From Paenibacillus sp. 37 (GTDB lineage: Bacteria > Bacillota > Bacilli > Paenibacillales > Paenibacillaceae), in assembly GCF_008386395.1 (NCBI RefSeq), contig NZ_CP043761.1, positions 4,836,001 to 4,900,000 of the forward strand: DNA of 64,000 bases. The letters are read 5' to 3'. A model generated the notes under the pieces. The model saw only the letters and a list, made by a program, of their open reading frames with translations. It was not told the DNA's origin and did not search any database. Every line of letters begins with the position of its first letter. The first letter of the stretch is position 1. Positions 17,573-26,902 of the stretch are shown here, piece by piece. The position numbers and the translations under genes are program-made.

Positions 17573-17764
17573 TCAGGGAATAAAACGCACACCGTAACGT
17601 CCTTTACGTGATCGATAAACTTCCACTTCCGCTGGTTCATTATGACCGTAAATCCACCCATCCTGCTCCATACGTTTGGCCAGACATCCTGCCTGAAATT
17701 TGGTTGCATACAACTTGCTGAAATATACCCAGTGCATACCGCTCGTCCTTTCCGGAGTCGTCAT
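17573..17764 (-). CDS. Small hypothetical protein (63 aa)
   Basis: A 63-residue soluble protein (starts MTTPERTSGMHWVYFSKLYA, ends RYGVRFIP) with an aromatic N-terminus and basic C-terminus. AGCAGGAATAA lies before the ATG at 17764, and AAAGGACGAG before the internal ATG at 17737, so the true N-terminus is uncertain. It stands alone between the tRNA pair and the ABC operon. Function not recognised. Confidence 0.6.
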   Translation of the reverse strand: MTTPERTSGMHWVYFSKLYATKFQAGCLAKRMEQDGWIYGHNEPAEVEVYRSRKGRYGVRFIP

Positions 17765-17872
17765 TTATTCCTGCTTTTTGTAGAATACCCCATTTTCATA
17801 AAAATAGCCGCCAAAGATTAAAATCTTCAGCGACTATATCCTTAACTTATGATATGACTACTTCATCAAATC

Positions 17873-19324
17873 TCATTGAAACGTAGCTTTAGGATCTTTT
17901 TTCAATTTCTGCAGCATCTCGTTTCCTTTCGCTGCCCACTCACCAAGCGCTTCTTTTGGTGTCTTTTTGTTCTCAAGTACCTGATTGAAATATTCCATGC
18001 CTTTTTCATTGACTTGCCATAAGCCTGGGGATTTTTGATACATTTTATCCAGATTGGTATTGGTTGGCGGAATCGGCTTCAAAGAATAGAATGCTTGAAT
18101 GTTGTAATCCAGGCCGTCTTTGGGCTTAATGAAGCTCTTCCGGGATACCATCTCATAGCTGCTACGCGCCTTGATTTTAGCCCAATCTTCACTGTTCATG
18201 TACTTGATCAGTTCCCACGCATCATCCGGGTTCTGAGCCGCACTATTGATCGCCATGAGATTGCTCAGGTAGATACTGCCTCCAATTTCAGGAGCTTCCG
18301 GGTGAACTGGAGGTGTTACCACATCCCAATCCACTTTCGTAAAGTCTTTCATTTTATCCGCATTTTTATTGGCATCAATTAATTGATTAATATAGCTGTA
18401 ATCACCAATAGCCATGGCTGCCTTGCCACTCAGGAACAGGTCACCTTGTACTGGATCATAACGTCCACTCGGATTCTGATCCTGTGGTTCGTCGCCTTTA
18501 GGGATGACTTTGTCAATGGCAAGTTTGCTGATGGTGCTCCACACTTTCTCCCATTGAGGAGAATCTACGGTCATCTTCTCTGCTTTGTCATCAAACGTCT
18601 TCAGCTGCAACGCGCTGTAGTACTGCTGCATGGAGTAGTAAGGCGAACCCCCCTGATATGTCGTGAAGGCGAAACCAAATACGTGATCTTTACCCTCACC
18701 TTTTGTAAGTCGGGTACCCAGATTGAAGATATCGTCCCAAGTCATATTGTCCGTTGGCGGTTCCACGCCTGCTTTTTCAAACATGCCCTTGTTATAGAAC
18801 AAAGCGGAAGATGAAAACGTTGGTGTCAATGCATAGATGCTCTGATCCCCCAGATCTTTGATACCCTCCAGCACACTAGGAACAATGTCAGTGGTATCAA
18901 ACTTGTCTTCTTGCATTAATGGGTCCAGCTGTTTCACCAGATTCTCCTGAATTAATGATTTGACAGTAGCGGTATCCGCCACGATGACGTCAACCGGGTT
19001 ATCGCCAGTCATAATCTTCTTCAGACTTTCCATCGTATCCGGAACTTCCGGCTGTTCTTCGGTGTTGCCATACCCGTACATGCTGCTCTGATCAACAGCA
19101 GCTACAATCTCAATGGTTACATTGGGATGGGTCAGCTCAAAAGCATCAGTAAACTGTTGACGGAAATAACTGTCGTCTTGTCCTCCCCACATTGTAGCCA
19201 CACGTAATACACGTTGCTCTGTATCTTTCGCCTCACTTGCCGTACAGCCAGCAATCAGCGGCAATGCTAGCGTCGCAGTAGCCATGACAGCCAGCACACG
19301 TTTTCCCCACAACCTGTTCTTCAT
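17873..19324 (-). CDS. Extracellular solute-binding lipoprotein (family 1)
   Basis: A 483-residue lipoprotein: N-terminal signal with the lipobox LALPLIAGC, then a periplasmic-binding-protein type 2 fold (RVLRVATMWGGQ and the hinge region ENPVDVIVADTATVK-like). Such proteins bind sugars or oligosaccharides in Gram-positives and are anchored to the membrane by a lipid on the Cys. ATG at 19324 chosen for the signal peptide; an upstream start is possible. It is the last gene of the ABC operon. That operon has no sugar-type permease pair, so this protein may scavenge or deliver a ligand to the FtsX-type system. The ligand is unknown. Confidence 0.88.
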   Translation of the reverse strand: MKNRLWGKRVLAVMATATLALPLIAGCTASEAKDTEQRVLRVATMWGGQDDSYFRQQFTDAFELTHPNVTIEIVAAVDQSSMYGYGNTEEQPEVPDTMESLKKIMTGDNPVDVIVADTATVKSLIQENLVKQLDPLMQEDKFDTTDIVPSVLEGIKDLGDQSIYALTPTFSSSALFYNKGMFEKAGVEPPTDNMTWDDIFNLGTRLTKGEGKDHVFGFAFTTYQGGSPYYSMQQYYSALQLKTFDDKAEKMTVDSPQWEKVWSTISKLAIDKVIPKGDEPQDQNPSGRYDPVQGDLFLSGKAAMAIGDYSYINQLIDANKNADKMKDFTKVDWDVVTPPVHPEAPEIGGSIYLSNLMAINSAAQNPDDAWELIKYMNSEDWAKIKARSSYEMVSRKSFIKPKDGLDYNIQAFYSLKPIPPTNTNLDKMYQKSPGLWQVNEKGMEYFNQVLENKKTPKEALGEWAAKGNEMLQKLKKDPKATFQ

Positions 19325-19345
19325 TTCCCAATTCCCCCTCATTAA

Positions 19346-20209
19346 TTATCTTGGCGGTGTAATAACAATACGTTCACCGTCAAATTCCAATGTCGCCCGG
19401 TTATCAATGGATAAGGCCTCCAGATACTCTTTTGGCACCTGAAGTCGTCCTGCACGGTCTATGATGACAAATGCTTCATGGATGTCCGGCATACCCGCCT
19501 CGGACAAGTTATGCTCATCATCCAGATTCGGGTTGCGCTTCACAAACTCGGTACTGGTCAAGCCGTCCCGAATCGCAACGATCCGGTCTACCTTGCCAGC
19601 AAGCGTCAAGTCATGGGTAACGATGACAATCGTAACGCCGAGCTCCTTGTTCATTCTTCGGAAAATGCCCATGATTGTATCACATGTCTCGGAATCGACC
19701 GAACCGGTAGGTTCATCTGCAAGCAGAATTTTGGGACGATTGGATAAGGAGATCGCAATCGCTACCCGTTGTTGCTCTCCTCCTGACAATTGATGCAATT
19801 TGTTATGCATCCGATCCTTAAGGCCTACCCATTCAAGCAACTGTTTTGCATAAGCACGATCTCGCTTGCCTCCCAGAATCATGGGAGTCTCCACATTTTC
19901 CAGTGCAGTGAGATAAGGCAGCAAGTTACGACCGTTATTTTGCCAGATAAAACCTACCGTATGACGTTTGTATTCGACCAATTGGGCATCTGTCATCTTG
20001 AGCAAATCCCAGTCTCCCACAACGGCCGTACCAGCCGTAGGACGATCAAGCCCGCCCAGAATATTCAGCAGTGTGGATTTACCGCTACCGCTGTTACCGA
20101 TGATGGCCATCATTTCACCTTGATTGACAGTCAGGTTGAGACCCTGAAGGGCAACGACTTCCACATCGCTGGATTTAAAAATTTTGACAAGTCCTTCGCA
20201 TTGGATCAC
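19346..20209 (-). CDS. ABC transporter ATPase with AbrB-like C-terminal domain
   Basis: A 287-residue ATPase of the LolD/MacB type. Walker A GNSGSGKST (residues about 38-46), signature LSGGEQQRVAIA, Walker B ILLADEPTG and a D-loop/H-loop (VTHD) are all present. After the ATPase, residues about 246-287 (FVIIDRAGRLQVPKEYLEAL, then ATLEFDGERIVITPP) have the pattern of the AbrB/SpoVT/MazE swapped-hairpin fold, normally a DNA- or dimer-forming element. It lies just downstream of the big permease (2-base gap) and forms the second ATPase of the operon. The C-terminal reading is a pattern-based inference. Confidence 0.9.
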   Translation of the reverse strand: MIQCEGLVKIFKSSDVEVVALQGLNLTVNQGEMMAIIGNSGSGKSTLLNILGGLDRPTAGTAVVGDWDLLKMTDAQLVEYKRHTVGFIWQNNGRNLLPYLTALENVETPMILGGKRDRAYAKQLLEWVGLKDRMHNKLHQLSGGEQQRVAIAISLSNRPKILLADEPTGSVDSETCDTIMGIFRRMNKELGVTIVIVTHDLTLAGKVDRIVAIRDGLTSTEFVKRNPNLDDEHNLSEAGMPDIHEAFVIIDRAGRLQVPKEYLEALSIDNRATLEFDGERIVITPPR

Positions 20210-20211
20210 GT

Positions 20212-23130
20212 TTACCTCTCCTCTCCCATTTTGACTGCCTGGTGAACCCGCAATCTGCGAATCTGCCAGAGCAACATCGTTGCACCAATAACCAGCATCA
20301 CTACGGTGACCCCATACAGTTGCAACATATCTTGCTGTTCAAACACAATCCGAAACGGAGGTACCTGAGCAGATACATTATCCGTCGTTTGCAGGAATGG
20401 CAGGAATAAACGACTGGATACCTGACCAATTCCAATACCTAGCAGGATCGATAGCCCCGCTGTGAACACCTGCTCCAGCAGCAGCATACCGCTCAGTTGT
20501 GCCCGGGATAAACCCATGGCCCGTAATACACCAAACTGCACAACACGTCCGGACAGGTTGAAGAACCAGTACAGCACGTATCCGATCAACGAGATGATAA
20601 CCGATACCAGGAATCCAAGGCTCAGTATCCCGAATACGCCACCTCTTGACGGATGTTTACCCTGAGATACCAATTCGGTACGTACGTCACGCACAGAAGA
20701 TAACTCAATGCCTTCTGCTGCGAGTTTCTCCATTAATGGAGCCACTTTGGCATCCGGTTCCATTTTCAGCCATACCTCATAAGGAATCAAAGGCACCTGA
20801 TCATAGATATAATCCAGATTCGCCACGAAGAATGGCATCTGATCCGGATATTGGGCTGGCCAGTAAGGAATGATCCCAAACACGACGAATTCAATCGCCT
20901 GTCCCTGTACACCCATGGAGACGAGGTCTCCAGTTTTCAACTTAAATTTGTCAGCAAATTTGGAAGAGATCAATACAGCCCCTTCATATTTACCAAGCAA
21001 GTCAAGGTACTTGTAGGGATGTGCCGGGAACAGATCATTGCGGAACCATGCCACTTGAGCAAAATCCACATTATCAATTCCGACCAGCATCCCCTGTCCG
21101 CCCGATTTACCAGAGACGATAATATTACCTTTGGTCTGCAGCACTCGTGCTGCATGTTCAACCCCGTCTAATCTGCGGAACACTTCGAATGGAGGTTCGG
21201 AGTAGATGACTTTGGATGGCTGCGAAGAACCGCCACCACCTGGAGCACCTCCACCGCCATTGCCTCCGCCGGAACCACCACCAGCAGAACCTCCTCCTCC
21301 ATTGCCACCACCTTGTTGACCTCCACCAGTACCGCCATTCTGTCCAGAACCACCGGGTTTAACCTCAGGTGTTCCTTCCCACACCGTCTGCATAATCACA
21401 TCAGAACCATAACGGTACAAGGTACGCTCAGTGGAATTCAGATCAATCGTCCGAGCAGCAGCCGAGTTGTACACCCCAAGTCCCAGTGTCAGTACAAGAA
21501 GGATCATCAACGGATAATAAGAAGATGATGAACGTGATAACTGCGTTAAAGTCAGATACAACGGGACCGGGAGAAATTTGCGACCGATCAGCTGGATGAG
21601 CTTTAAAATCCACGGGAACAAGCGCAGGAAGAATAGTCCGAGCGCAAAAATCGCGAGTGCGGGTACAAAGAACAGAAACGGCTGTACCTGCAGCTGATCG
21701 GTTGTCATTCCGGTCTGGAAGGTCAACATCTGACGTTCATAGAACAGGTAGTATCCATATCCAGCCAGACCCAGTAACACAACGTCCAGGAACCAGCGTT
21801 GCCATACTGGAGCACGGTCTGTCCGTGCTTGCCGCCGTTTGGCAGATACAATGGTTGCCCGTGCATAGGTTATCGCAGGGATAAGTGATGCGATGATCGC
21901 AACAAGGACCGCTGCTACGCCCAGGAGAATAGCTTCTTTTGATACACCGATCGGAATAGACTTCCGATCTACGAACGAGAGAAAGCCACTTGCTGAACCG
22001 ATACTCTTGGCCATAAACCAACCAAGCAACGGCCCAATAACCAGCGCAATAGCGCCCAGAAATATGCCTTCAAGCAGGTAGAGAGAGAAGATCTGCCGAG
22101 CTGAAGCTCCACGGCTGCGCAATACCGCAATATCACTCTCTTGCTTCTGTAATGACTGTCTGGCATTCATCGCAATAAAATAAAAGACCATCGCAATCAT
22201 CGGTGCTGCCAAGGTAAACAACATCGTCTGCAGTTGCAGACTCTGACTGCGGAACTGCTTGAGCAGATCACCAAAGGTGATGTCCACTTTTGTATCTTTC
22301 AGCCGCTGGTAGAGATCGATATCCAGCCTTTCCAGCATGGAAGTCAGACCTGATAACTGGCTGGTTTGAATTTCTTTCAGATCAAAGGCATAATACCAAC
22401 GTGAATTTTGAAGTGGAATCCCTTTTTCCTTCAGTAAAACATCATTAAAAACCGATTCATCCACATAAAGTCCATTCATCATGCCGTCAAATCCTTGTAC
22501 CCAGTAAGGGCTGTTCGGATCATCTGCCTTGAAGGAACCCGTAATCTTCACACGTAACGTGATATCAAGACCGCTATACACCGGATATTCCAGAATGTCA
22601 CCGATATGCAGGTCGTTACGGTACATGCCCTCTTCCAACATGACTGCCTCGATCGTGTCATCTTTGACCTGGTTTCCAGGTTTCACCCCGGCAGAGTAAT
22701 TCACCTGTGCATCCAGCCCACTCATCGTACCCAGACTCATACTGCGCGCCCTGCTGGCATCCACTTTGGTTGGATCTTCCGGGCTCACCTCTGTGCTGCG
22801 AATAGATCTCGAATTCACATACGTATGAAAAGGAAAACCAATATCGCGAGGGACATCCTCACGAATATAACGATCTACTTCATCCAGACCCCGTGTGTCT
22901 GTCTTCACGCCACCGGGTGCCTGATAACTCATAAGCAACGAACCGGCTGGCAACCCTTCACTGTTATCCTGCAGCGTTTGCGCGACGACCCGTTTCAACG
23001 CACCATCGGCATACATTGGAATACTGACGGTGAACGCTACCGCCACAATCAATCCGATCAGTGTGCTGAAGGTCATCCAGCGCGTGTTCCACATTTTGCG
23101 GAACAGCAGCCGAAGCAATGGCAGCCCCAT
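20212..23130 (-). CDS. Large FtsX-type ABC permease with Gly-rich insert
   Basis: A 972-residue membrane protein with an N-terminal helix (about residues 16-37), a large extracytoplasmic part, clusters of helices near residues 305-440 and 480-550, and a C-terminal FtsX-like module of four helices (LSLGFLVSVIISLIGYVLY; TVVMLVIGATMLLWQI). Between residues about 590 and 640 there is a long glycine-rich insert with scattered Gln, Asn and Ser (21210-21360). The size and topology match MacB/FtsX export permeases, with two FtsX modules in tandem. It is in the same operon as a HlyD-like adaptor and two ATPases. ATG at 23130; the stop overlaps the next gene by none. Confidence 0.87.
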   Translation of the reverse strand: MGLPLLRLLFRKMWNTRWMTFSTLIGLIVAVAFTVSIPMYADGALKRVVAQTLQDNSEGLPAGSLLMSYQAPGGVKTDTRGLDEVDRYIREDVPRDIGFPFHTYVNSRSIRSTEVSPEDPTKVDASRARSMSLGTMSGLDAQVNYSAGVKPGNQVKDDTIEAVMLEEGMYRNDLHIGDILEYPVYSGLDITLRVKITGSFKADDPNSPYWVQGFDGMMNGLYVDESVFNDVLLKEKGIPLQNSRWYYAFDLKEIQTSQLSGLTSMLERLDIDLYQRLKDTKVDITFGDLLKQFRSQSLQLQTMLFTLAAPMIAMVFYFIAMNARQSLQKQESDIAVLRSRGASARQIFSLYLLEGIFLGAIALVIGPLLGWFMAKSIGSASGFLSFVDRKSIPIGVSKEAILLGVAAVLVAIIASLIPAITYARATIVSAKRRQARTDRAPVWQRWFLDVVLLGLAGYGYYLFYERQMLTFQTGMTTDQLQVQPFLFFVPALAIFALGLFFLRLFPWILKLIQLIGRKFLPVPLYLTLTQLSRSSSSYYPLMILLVLTLGLGVYNSAAARTIDLNSTERTLYRYGSDVIMQTVWEGTPEVKPGGSGQNGGTGGGQQGGGNGGGGSAGGGSGGGNGGGGAPGGGGSSQPSKVIYSEPPFEVFRRLDGVEHAARVLQTKGNIIVSGKSGGQGMLVGIDNVDFAQVAWFRNDLFPAHPYKYLDLLGKYEGAVLISSKFADKFKLKTGDLVSMGVQGQAIEFVVFGIIPYWPAQYPDQMPFFVANLDYIYDQVPLIPYEVWLKMEPDAKVAPLMEKLAAEGIELSSVRDVRTELVSQGKHPSRGGVFGILSLGFLVSVIISLIGYVLYWFFNLSGRVVQFGVLRAMGLSRAQLSGMLLLEQVFTAGLSILLGIGIGQVSSRLFLPFLQTTDNVSAQVPPFRIVFEQQDMLQLYGVTVVMLVIGATMLLWQIRRLRVHQAVKMGEER

Positions 23131-24239
23131 TAGCGTCCCACTACTTTCTGGCCTACGGTCAGACCTTTCAGAATCTCGACATCTGTCGATGTCTGCTGAC
23201 CAACTTCAACGTCCACTTCACGCTTGCTGCCATCACTCTCCACCACTTGCACATACGTTCTTGAACCGATGGAGCGTAAAGCGGATACAGGAATCACAAT
23301 TGCGTTCTCGGTACGCTGCGTTACAATCGAGACCGATAGTGGTGTACCACGTTCGACGCCTTTTGGCATTTTCGTAAGTGTAACGATAACATACTTATCC
23401 AGCGTTTCCTTGGTTGGAGGCGTACCGCCTTCACCCGTCCCTTCGCCACTGCCGCTTCCCGATGCTTCCGCGATAGGCATAACTTTAATTTTGCCAGAGA
23501 CTTTACCAGCTCCATTAATATCTACTTCTGCCTTCATACCCGCGGAGAACTTCTCCAGATCTTCCTTGGCAAAGGTAGCTGCCACAACCAGATTGGATGT
23601 ATCCGCAATCGTAGCAATCGGATCATACGCTTTCACGGCTGCACCCTTCTCTACCTGCACAGCAATAACGGTACCGCCAAACGGAGCTGTCAACGTGGCT
23701 TTGCCCAGTTGTTTCTCCAGATCAGCGAGTTCCTGGCGCAGTTCTTCAAACGCAATCGTAGATTCTTCGAACTCCACCGGGTCCATCTCATCCTTCTTGC
23801 GAAGTGTTTCCTTCATTTGAACTTCGGATTTGCGAATAGCCAGTTTCTTGCCACGGATCTCCTTCTCCACACTTTCCACATCGAGCACGGCCAGAAGTTG
23901 ACCCTTTTTCACTTTATCACCTGGTTTAACATTTAACTCTTTGATATGCATGCCATCAAGCGTGAAGTACACCTTCTCTTCCCGCTGACTCATCATTTTT
24001 CCACTGCCACTTACTTTTTTCTCCAATGTTTCCGTCCGGACTTCATATTCCGGTTTCTTGGAGATCGTTGGTGGTGTAATAGGCGGAAGTACTTCTTCCT
24101 CTGTTTCTGACGGCAGCAATGAGCAGCCGGACATCGTTGCAAGCATTATCGCACCAAGTACAATAAGTGCTGCGCGTTTCCCCCTCTTCGGAGCGGCCCC
24201 TTTACTTGATAAATCTGCCGTCCGCCATTTCATAAACAT
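23130..24239 (-). CDS. HlyD/MacA-family membrane-fusion adaptor
   Basis: A 369-residue lipoprotein-like adaptor: a lipobox TMSGC after the hydrophobic LIVLGAIMLA, then the biotinyl-lipoyl segment (EVRTETLEKKVSGSGKMM), a coiled-coil hairpin (residues about 100-175, KKLAIRKSEVQMKETLRKKD), the beta-barrel and the C-terminal domain. A glycine-rich insert (GSGSGEGTGEGGTPPT) lies near residue 250. The ATG at 24239 fits GGAGG at 9 bases; a TTG at 24248 lies too close to it. Such adaptors couple MacB-type permeases to export across the wall. Translationally coupled with the ATPase gene, which it overlaps by 38 bases. Confidence 0.85.
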   Translation of the reverse strand: MFMKWRTADLSSKGAAPKRGKRAALIVLGAIMLATMSGCSLLPSETEEEVLPPITPPTISKKPEYEVRTETLEKKVSGSGKMMSQREEKVYFTLDGMHIKELNVKPGDKVKKGQLLAVLDVESVEKEIRGKKLAIRKSEVQMKETLRKKDEMDPVEFEESTIAFEELRQELADLEKQLGKATLTAPFGGTVIAVQVEKGAAVKAYDPIATIADTSNLVVAATFAKEDLEKFSAGMKAEVDINGAGKVSGKIKVMPIAEASGSGSGEGTGEGGTPPTKETLDKYVIVTLTKMPKGVERGTPLSVSIVTQRTENAIVIPVSALRSIGSRTYVQVVESDGSKREVDVEVGQQTSTDVEILKGLTVGQKVVGR

Positions 24240-25149
24240 GGTCCGCAACCTCCAAAATTGTAGGATCGTGTGTAGTCATACATATCGTTACTTGTTCTAC
24301 TTCAATAATATTGCGGAATACGGCCATGACCTGAGCGCCCATCTTGGAATCCAGTTCCGCTGTAGGCTCATCCGCAAGCAACAATCTGGGTCTATGGGCA
24401 ATCGCCTTGGCTATAGCCACCCGCTGTTGTTCTCCCCCGGACATCTCGAAGGGCCGGTGCTTCACCCGTTTGGATAGTCCAACCAGATCCAGACAGTGAC
24501 CAACCCTGTCCTTCCACTCCGCTCGCGGAACGTCCGCCATTCGCAGCGACAGTTCTACATTTTCCCAAGCAGATAATAAGGGCATGAGTGCATATGCCTG
24601 AAAAATAAAACCGATCTCTTTGCGCCGCAAAGCGGTTCGCCGCCGGTCTCCCCAATCCTGAAGAGGCTGGCCAGAGAACAGAATGTCTCCACTTGAAGGC
24701 TGATCCAGTCCACCGAGCATATTCAGCAGTGTTGTTTTGCCTGAGCCCGATCGCCCCTTCAGCATGACTAGTTGTTGCGGATTCACTTCCATATCAATGC
24801 CTTTGAGCACATGGATAATGCGACTGCCTGTCTGGAAACTGCGATGCACGTTACGCACCTCCAGTACAGGTCCATCATATGGAGGCAACATATCCTTCTT
24901 TGGTTTGATCTTCTTCTGGGGTTCATCAACGGTGGTGACAGCCGTTGCAGCCACTTCATCCGAACCAATTCCACTTTCAGATAAAGATGCTTCACTTGTC
25001 GGGTGCGCTGGGTCACTTATGTATGTATTTTCCCCCGACTCCGTCGATGCTTCCAACGGTGTTTCCTCTTGTTGATGTTCATCGCCTGACTGGCTCTTGG
25101 CAGGTCTTTTTCTGAGAAATAAATTCTTCATGCCAGCAATCACGCTCAT
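24202..25149 (-). CDS. ABC transporter ATPase with acidic N-terminal extension
   Basis: A 315-residue ATPase of the LolD/MacB family: Walker A GRSGSGKTT, signature MSGGEQQRVAIAKA, Walker B LLLADEPTA. It is unusual in having about 92 residues before the ATPase domain, rich in Glu, Ser, Thr and Ala, with a basic start (MSVIAGMKNLFLRKRPAKS). It is the first gene of a five-gene operon. The N-terminal region is probably unstructured; its purpose is unknown. The start is the first ATG, with GGAT GAGCGTG context weak; a later start near residue 7 is possible. Confidence 0.87.
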   Translation of the reverse strand: MSVIAGMKNLFLRKRPAKSQSGDEHQQEETPLEASTESGENTYISDPAHPTSEASLSESGIGSDEVAATAVTTVDEPQKKIKPKKDMLPPYDGPVLEVRNVHRSFQTGSRIIHVLKGIDMEVNPQQLVMLKGRSGSGKTTLLNMLGGLDQPSSGDILFSGQPLQDWGDRRRTALRRKEIGFIFQAYALMPLLSAWENVELSLRMADVPRAEWKDRVGHCLDLVGLSKRVKHRPFEMSGGEQQRVAIAKAIAHRPRLLLADEPTAELDSKMGAQVMAVFRNIIEVEQVTICMTTHDPTILEVADHVYEMADGRFIK

Positions 25150-25300
25150 CCTTTCTTGATATCCCGATCATTTCTTCAAAAAACCTAAAATTAGAAATCT
25201 GTTCCAACCTACACTGAATTATAAACGACCGATCCCAACTAAAAGTTACAAGCTTTTTACAACGGTAGAGAGAAAAAGTTAATATTTTGATGAACAAACG

Positions 25301-25328
25301 AAAAAAGCACCCCAAAGTGCGGGATGCC
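25301..25328 (-). terminator. Terminator of the pyr operon
   Basis: On the minus strand GCATCCC pairs with GGGGTGC, followed by TTTTTTCG. It lies about 95 bases downstream of the pyrE stop at 25422. Confidence 0.7.
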
Positions 25329-25421
25329 TCTTGCATATTCGATGCTTTTGCCGCTATGACGGCAATCATTACAATTTTGATACCGTTCATTCATGAACAT
25401 TTTTTCGAGGTATCAATGATA

Positions 25422-26063
25422 TTATTTACCAAATGAAGAAGGATCTTCACGCCAGGATTTTAGCAATTCAAAATCGCTTTCCTGAATCGTTCCCTGGGCC
25501 AAAGCCACATCCATCAGCGCGGTGTAATTAGATAGCGTCTGAAGTGGAATTCCAGCATCTTCAAATGCTTTAACACCTTTATCAAGCTGGTAGCTGAAGA
25601 TGGCAAGCACAGCCAACGGTGTTGCACCTGCAACGCGTACAGCTTCGGCTGCTTTGATCGAGCTTCCACCTGTAGAGATCAGATCTTCGATGACAACCAC
25701 TTTCTGTCCTTCGGTAATCAGACCTTCAATCAAGTTCTCCTTGCCGTGTCCTTTCGCTTTATCACGAATGTAGGCCATCGGCAGATCCAGCTTCTGAGCC
25801 ACCCAGGCAGCATGTGGGATACCCGCAGTTGCCGTACCTGCAATGACTTCTGCATCCGGGTATTGGTTCCGAATAATCGTTGCAAAGGCTTCAGCGATAT
25901 CGTTGCGAATCTCCGGATAGGACATCGTTAAGCGGTTATCGCAGTATATTGGTGATTTGATGCCGGATGTCCATGTAAATGGCTGCTGCGGACGTAACGC
26001 CACGGCTTTAATTTTCAACAGTTGGGAAGCAATATGATTCGGAATCTCATTCAGTTCGATCAT
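25422..26063 (-). CDS. pyrE: Orotate phosphoribosyltransferase
   Basis: Transfers ribose 5-phosphate from PRPP to orotate, giving OMP; fifth step of UMP synthesis. 213 residues, with the PRPP-binding loop [14 protein letters not shown] and the flexible loop ending [15 protein letters not shown]. Cytoplasmic, normally a dimer. Its ATG overlaps the pyrF stop by 4 bases, which couples the two. Last gene of the operon, followed by a terminator at 25301. Firm. Confidence 0.97.
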   Translation of the reverse strand: MIELNEIPNHIASQLLKIKAVALRPQQPFTWTSGIKSPIYCDNRLTMSYPEIRNDIAEAFATIIRNQYPDAEVIAGTATAGIPHAAWVAQKLDLPMAYIRDKAKGHGKENLIEGLITEGQKVVVIEDLISTGGSSIKAAEAVRVAGATPLAVLAIFSYQLDKGVKAFEDAGIPLQTLSNYTALMDVALAQGTIQESDFELLKSWREDPSSFGK

Positions 26064-26800
26064 GCGTTCAACATCTCCTTCAAAATAGTTTCTGCCGCTT
26101 CACGCGGATTGGGAGCGCCTGTAATGGGTCTGCCTACAACAATGTAATGACTTCCTCTGGCAATGGCTTCACCCGGCGTCAAGACTCGTGTCTGATCTCC
26201 CAGACCACTACCCGCTGGACGAATTCCTGGTGTAACGGTGTGAAAAGCACTGCCACACGCTGCCCGAATTGCGGGCACTTCCAGTGGAGAAGCAACAACC
26301 CCATCCAGTCCGGCCTCTTGGGCCAGTCCTGCATAACGGACCACAGCAGCTTCCACACTTCCCGGGATGCCAATCTCGTTATTCATCGTTTCCAGACTTG
26401 TACTGGTGAGTTGGGTGACTGCAATGATCTCGGGCTTGCTAAGGGAAGGATCGGCAGCGATTGCTGCCTCAGCACCTTCACGTGCAGCACGCATCATGAT
26501 CGTTCCACCCGCGGCATGCACATTAAACATGTCTACCCCAAGACGTGTGATACTCTCAGCACCGCCACGAACGGTGTTGGGAATGTCATGCATTTTCACA
26601 TCCAGAAAAACGGAATAACCTTTGGATTTCAGCTCCCGAATGAAGTCCGGTCCTGCTGCGTAGAACAGCTGCATACCCACTTTCAGATAACAGGGAATGC
26701 CTTCAAGAGCTTGTACCAATGCTTTCGCTTCTTCCGCTCCAGGATAATCGAGTGCCACCATCAGACGGCCAGCCATTTCATTCAAACTCGCTTGATTCAT
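26060..26800 (-). CDS. pyrF: Orotidine 5'-phosphate decarboxylase
   Basis: Decarboxylates OMP to UMP, the last step of the pathway. 246 residues from the ATG at 26800, which follows GGAGGGGAG by 8 bases; the ATG at 26827 would overlap that site. The catalytic signature [17 protein letters not shown] (Lys-Asp-x-x-Asp) is near residue 67, and the [13 protein letters not shown] phosphate-binding loop near residue 195. Separated from carB by a 102-bp gap with a hairpin. Firm. Confidence 0.96.
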   Translation of the reverse strand: MNQASLNEMAGRLMVALDYPGAEEAKALVQALEGIPCYLKVGMQLFYAAGPDFIRELKSKGYSVFLDVKMHDIPNTVRGGAESITRLGVDMFNVHAAGGTIMMRAAREGAEAAIAADPSLSKPEIIAVTQLTSTSLETMNNEIGIPGSVEAAVVRYAGLAQEAGLDGVVASPLEVPAIRAACGSAFHTVTPGIRPAGSGLGDQTRVLTPGEAIARGSHYIVVGRPITGAPNPREAAETILKEMLNA

Positions 26801-26850
26801 CACCAGCGCTCCCCTCCACTTGCTCATTTTTTCCGTTTTTGCCCGATATA

Positions 26851-26889
26851 AAGGACATCCCGCCAGCCCGCAGGCTGACTGATGTCCTT
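26851..26889 (-). terminator. Hairpin between carB and pyrF
   Basis: On the minus strand AAGGACATC pairs with GATGTCCTT, with a second inner stem CAGCCTGC/GGGCTGG, and then TTTATATC. It lies in the 102-bp gap between carB and pyrF. It is either a partial terminator that lowers pyrFE expression or an mRNA-processing stem; the sequence does not decide. Confidence 0.5.
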
Positions 26890-26902
26890 CATCAGTGAAT
26901 AT

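Noticed and set aside
25079..25390. 103-residue minus frame overlapping the first ABC ATPase gene and the pyr terminator
   Set aside because: Runs through the terminator and overlaps a real gene; no ribosome-binding site.
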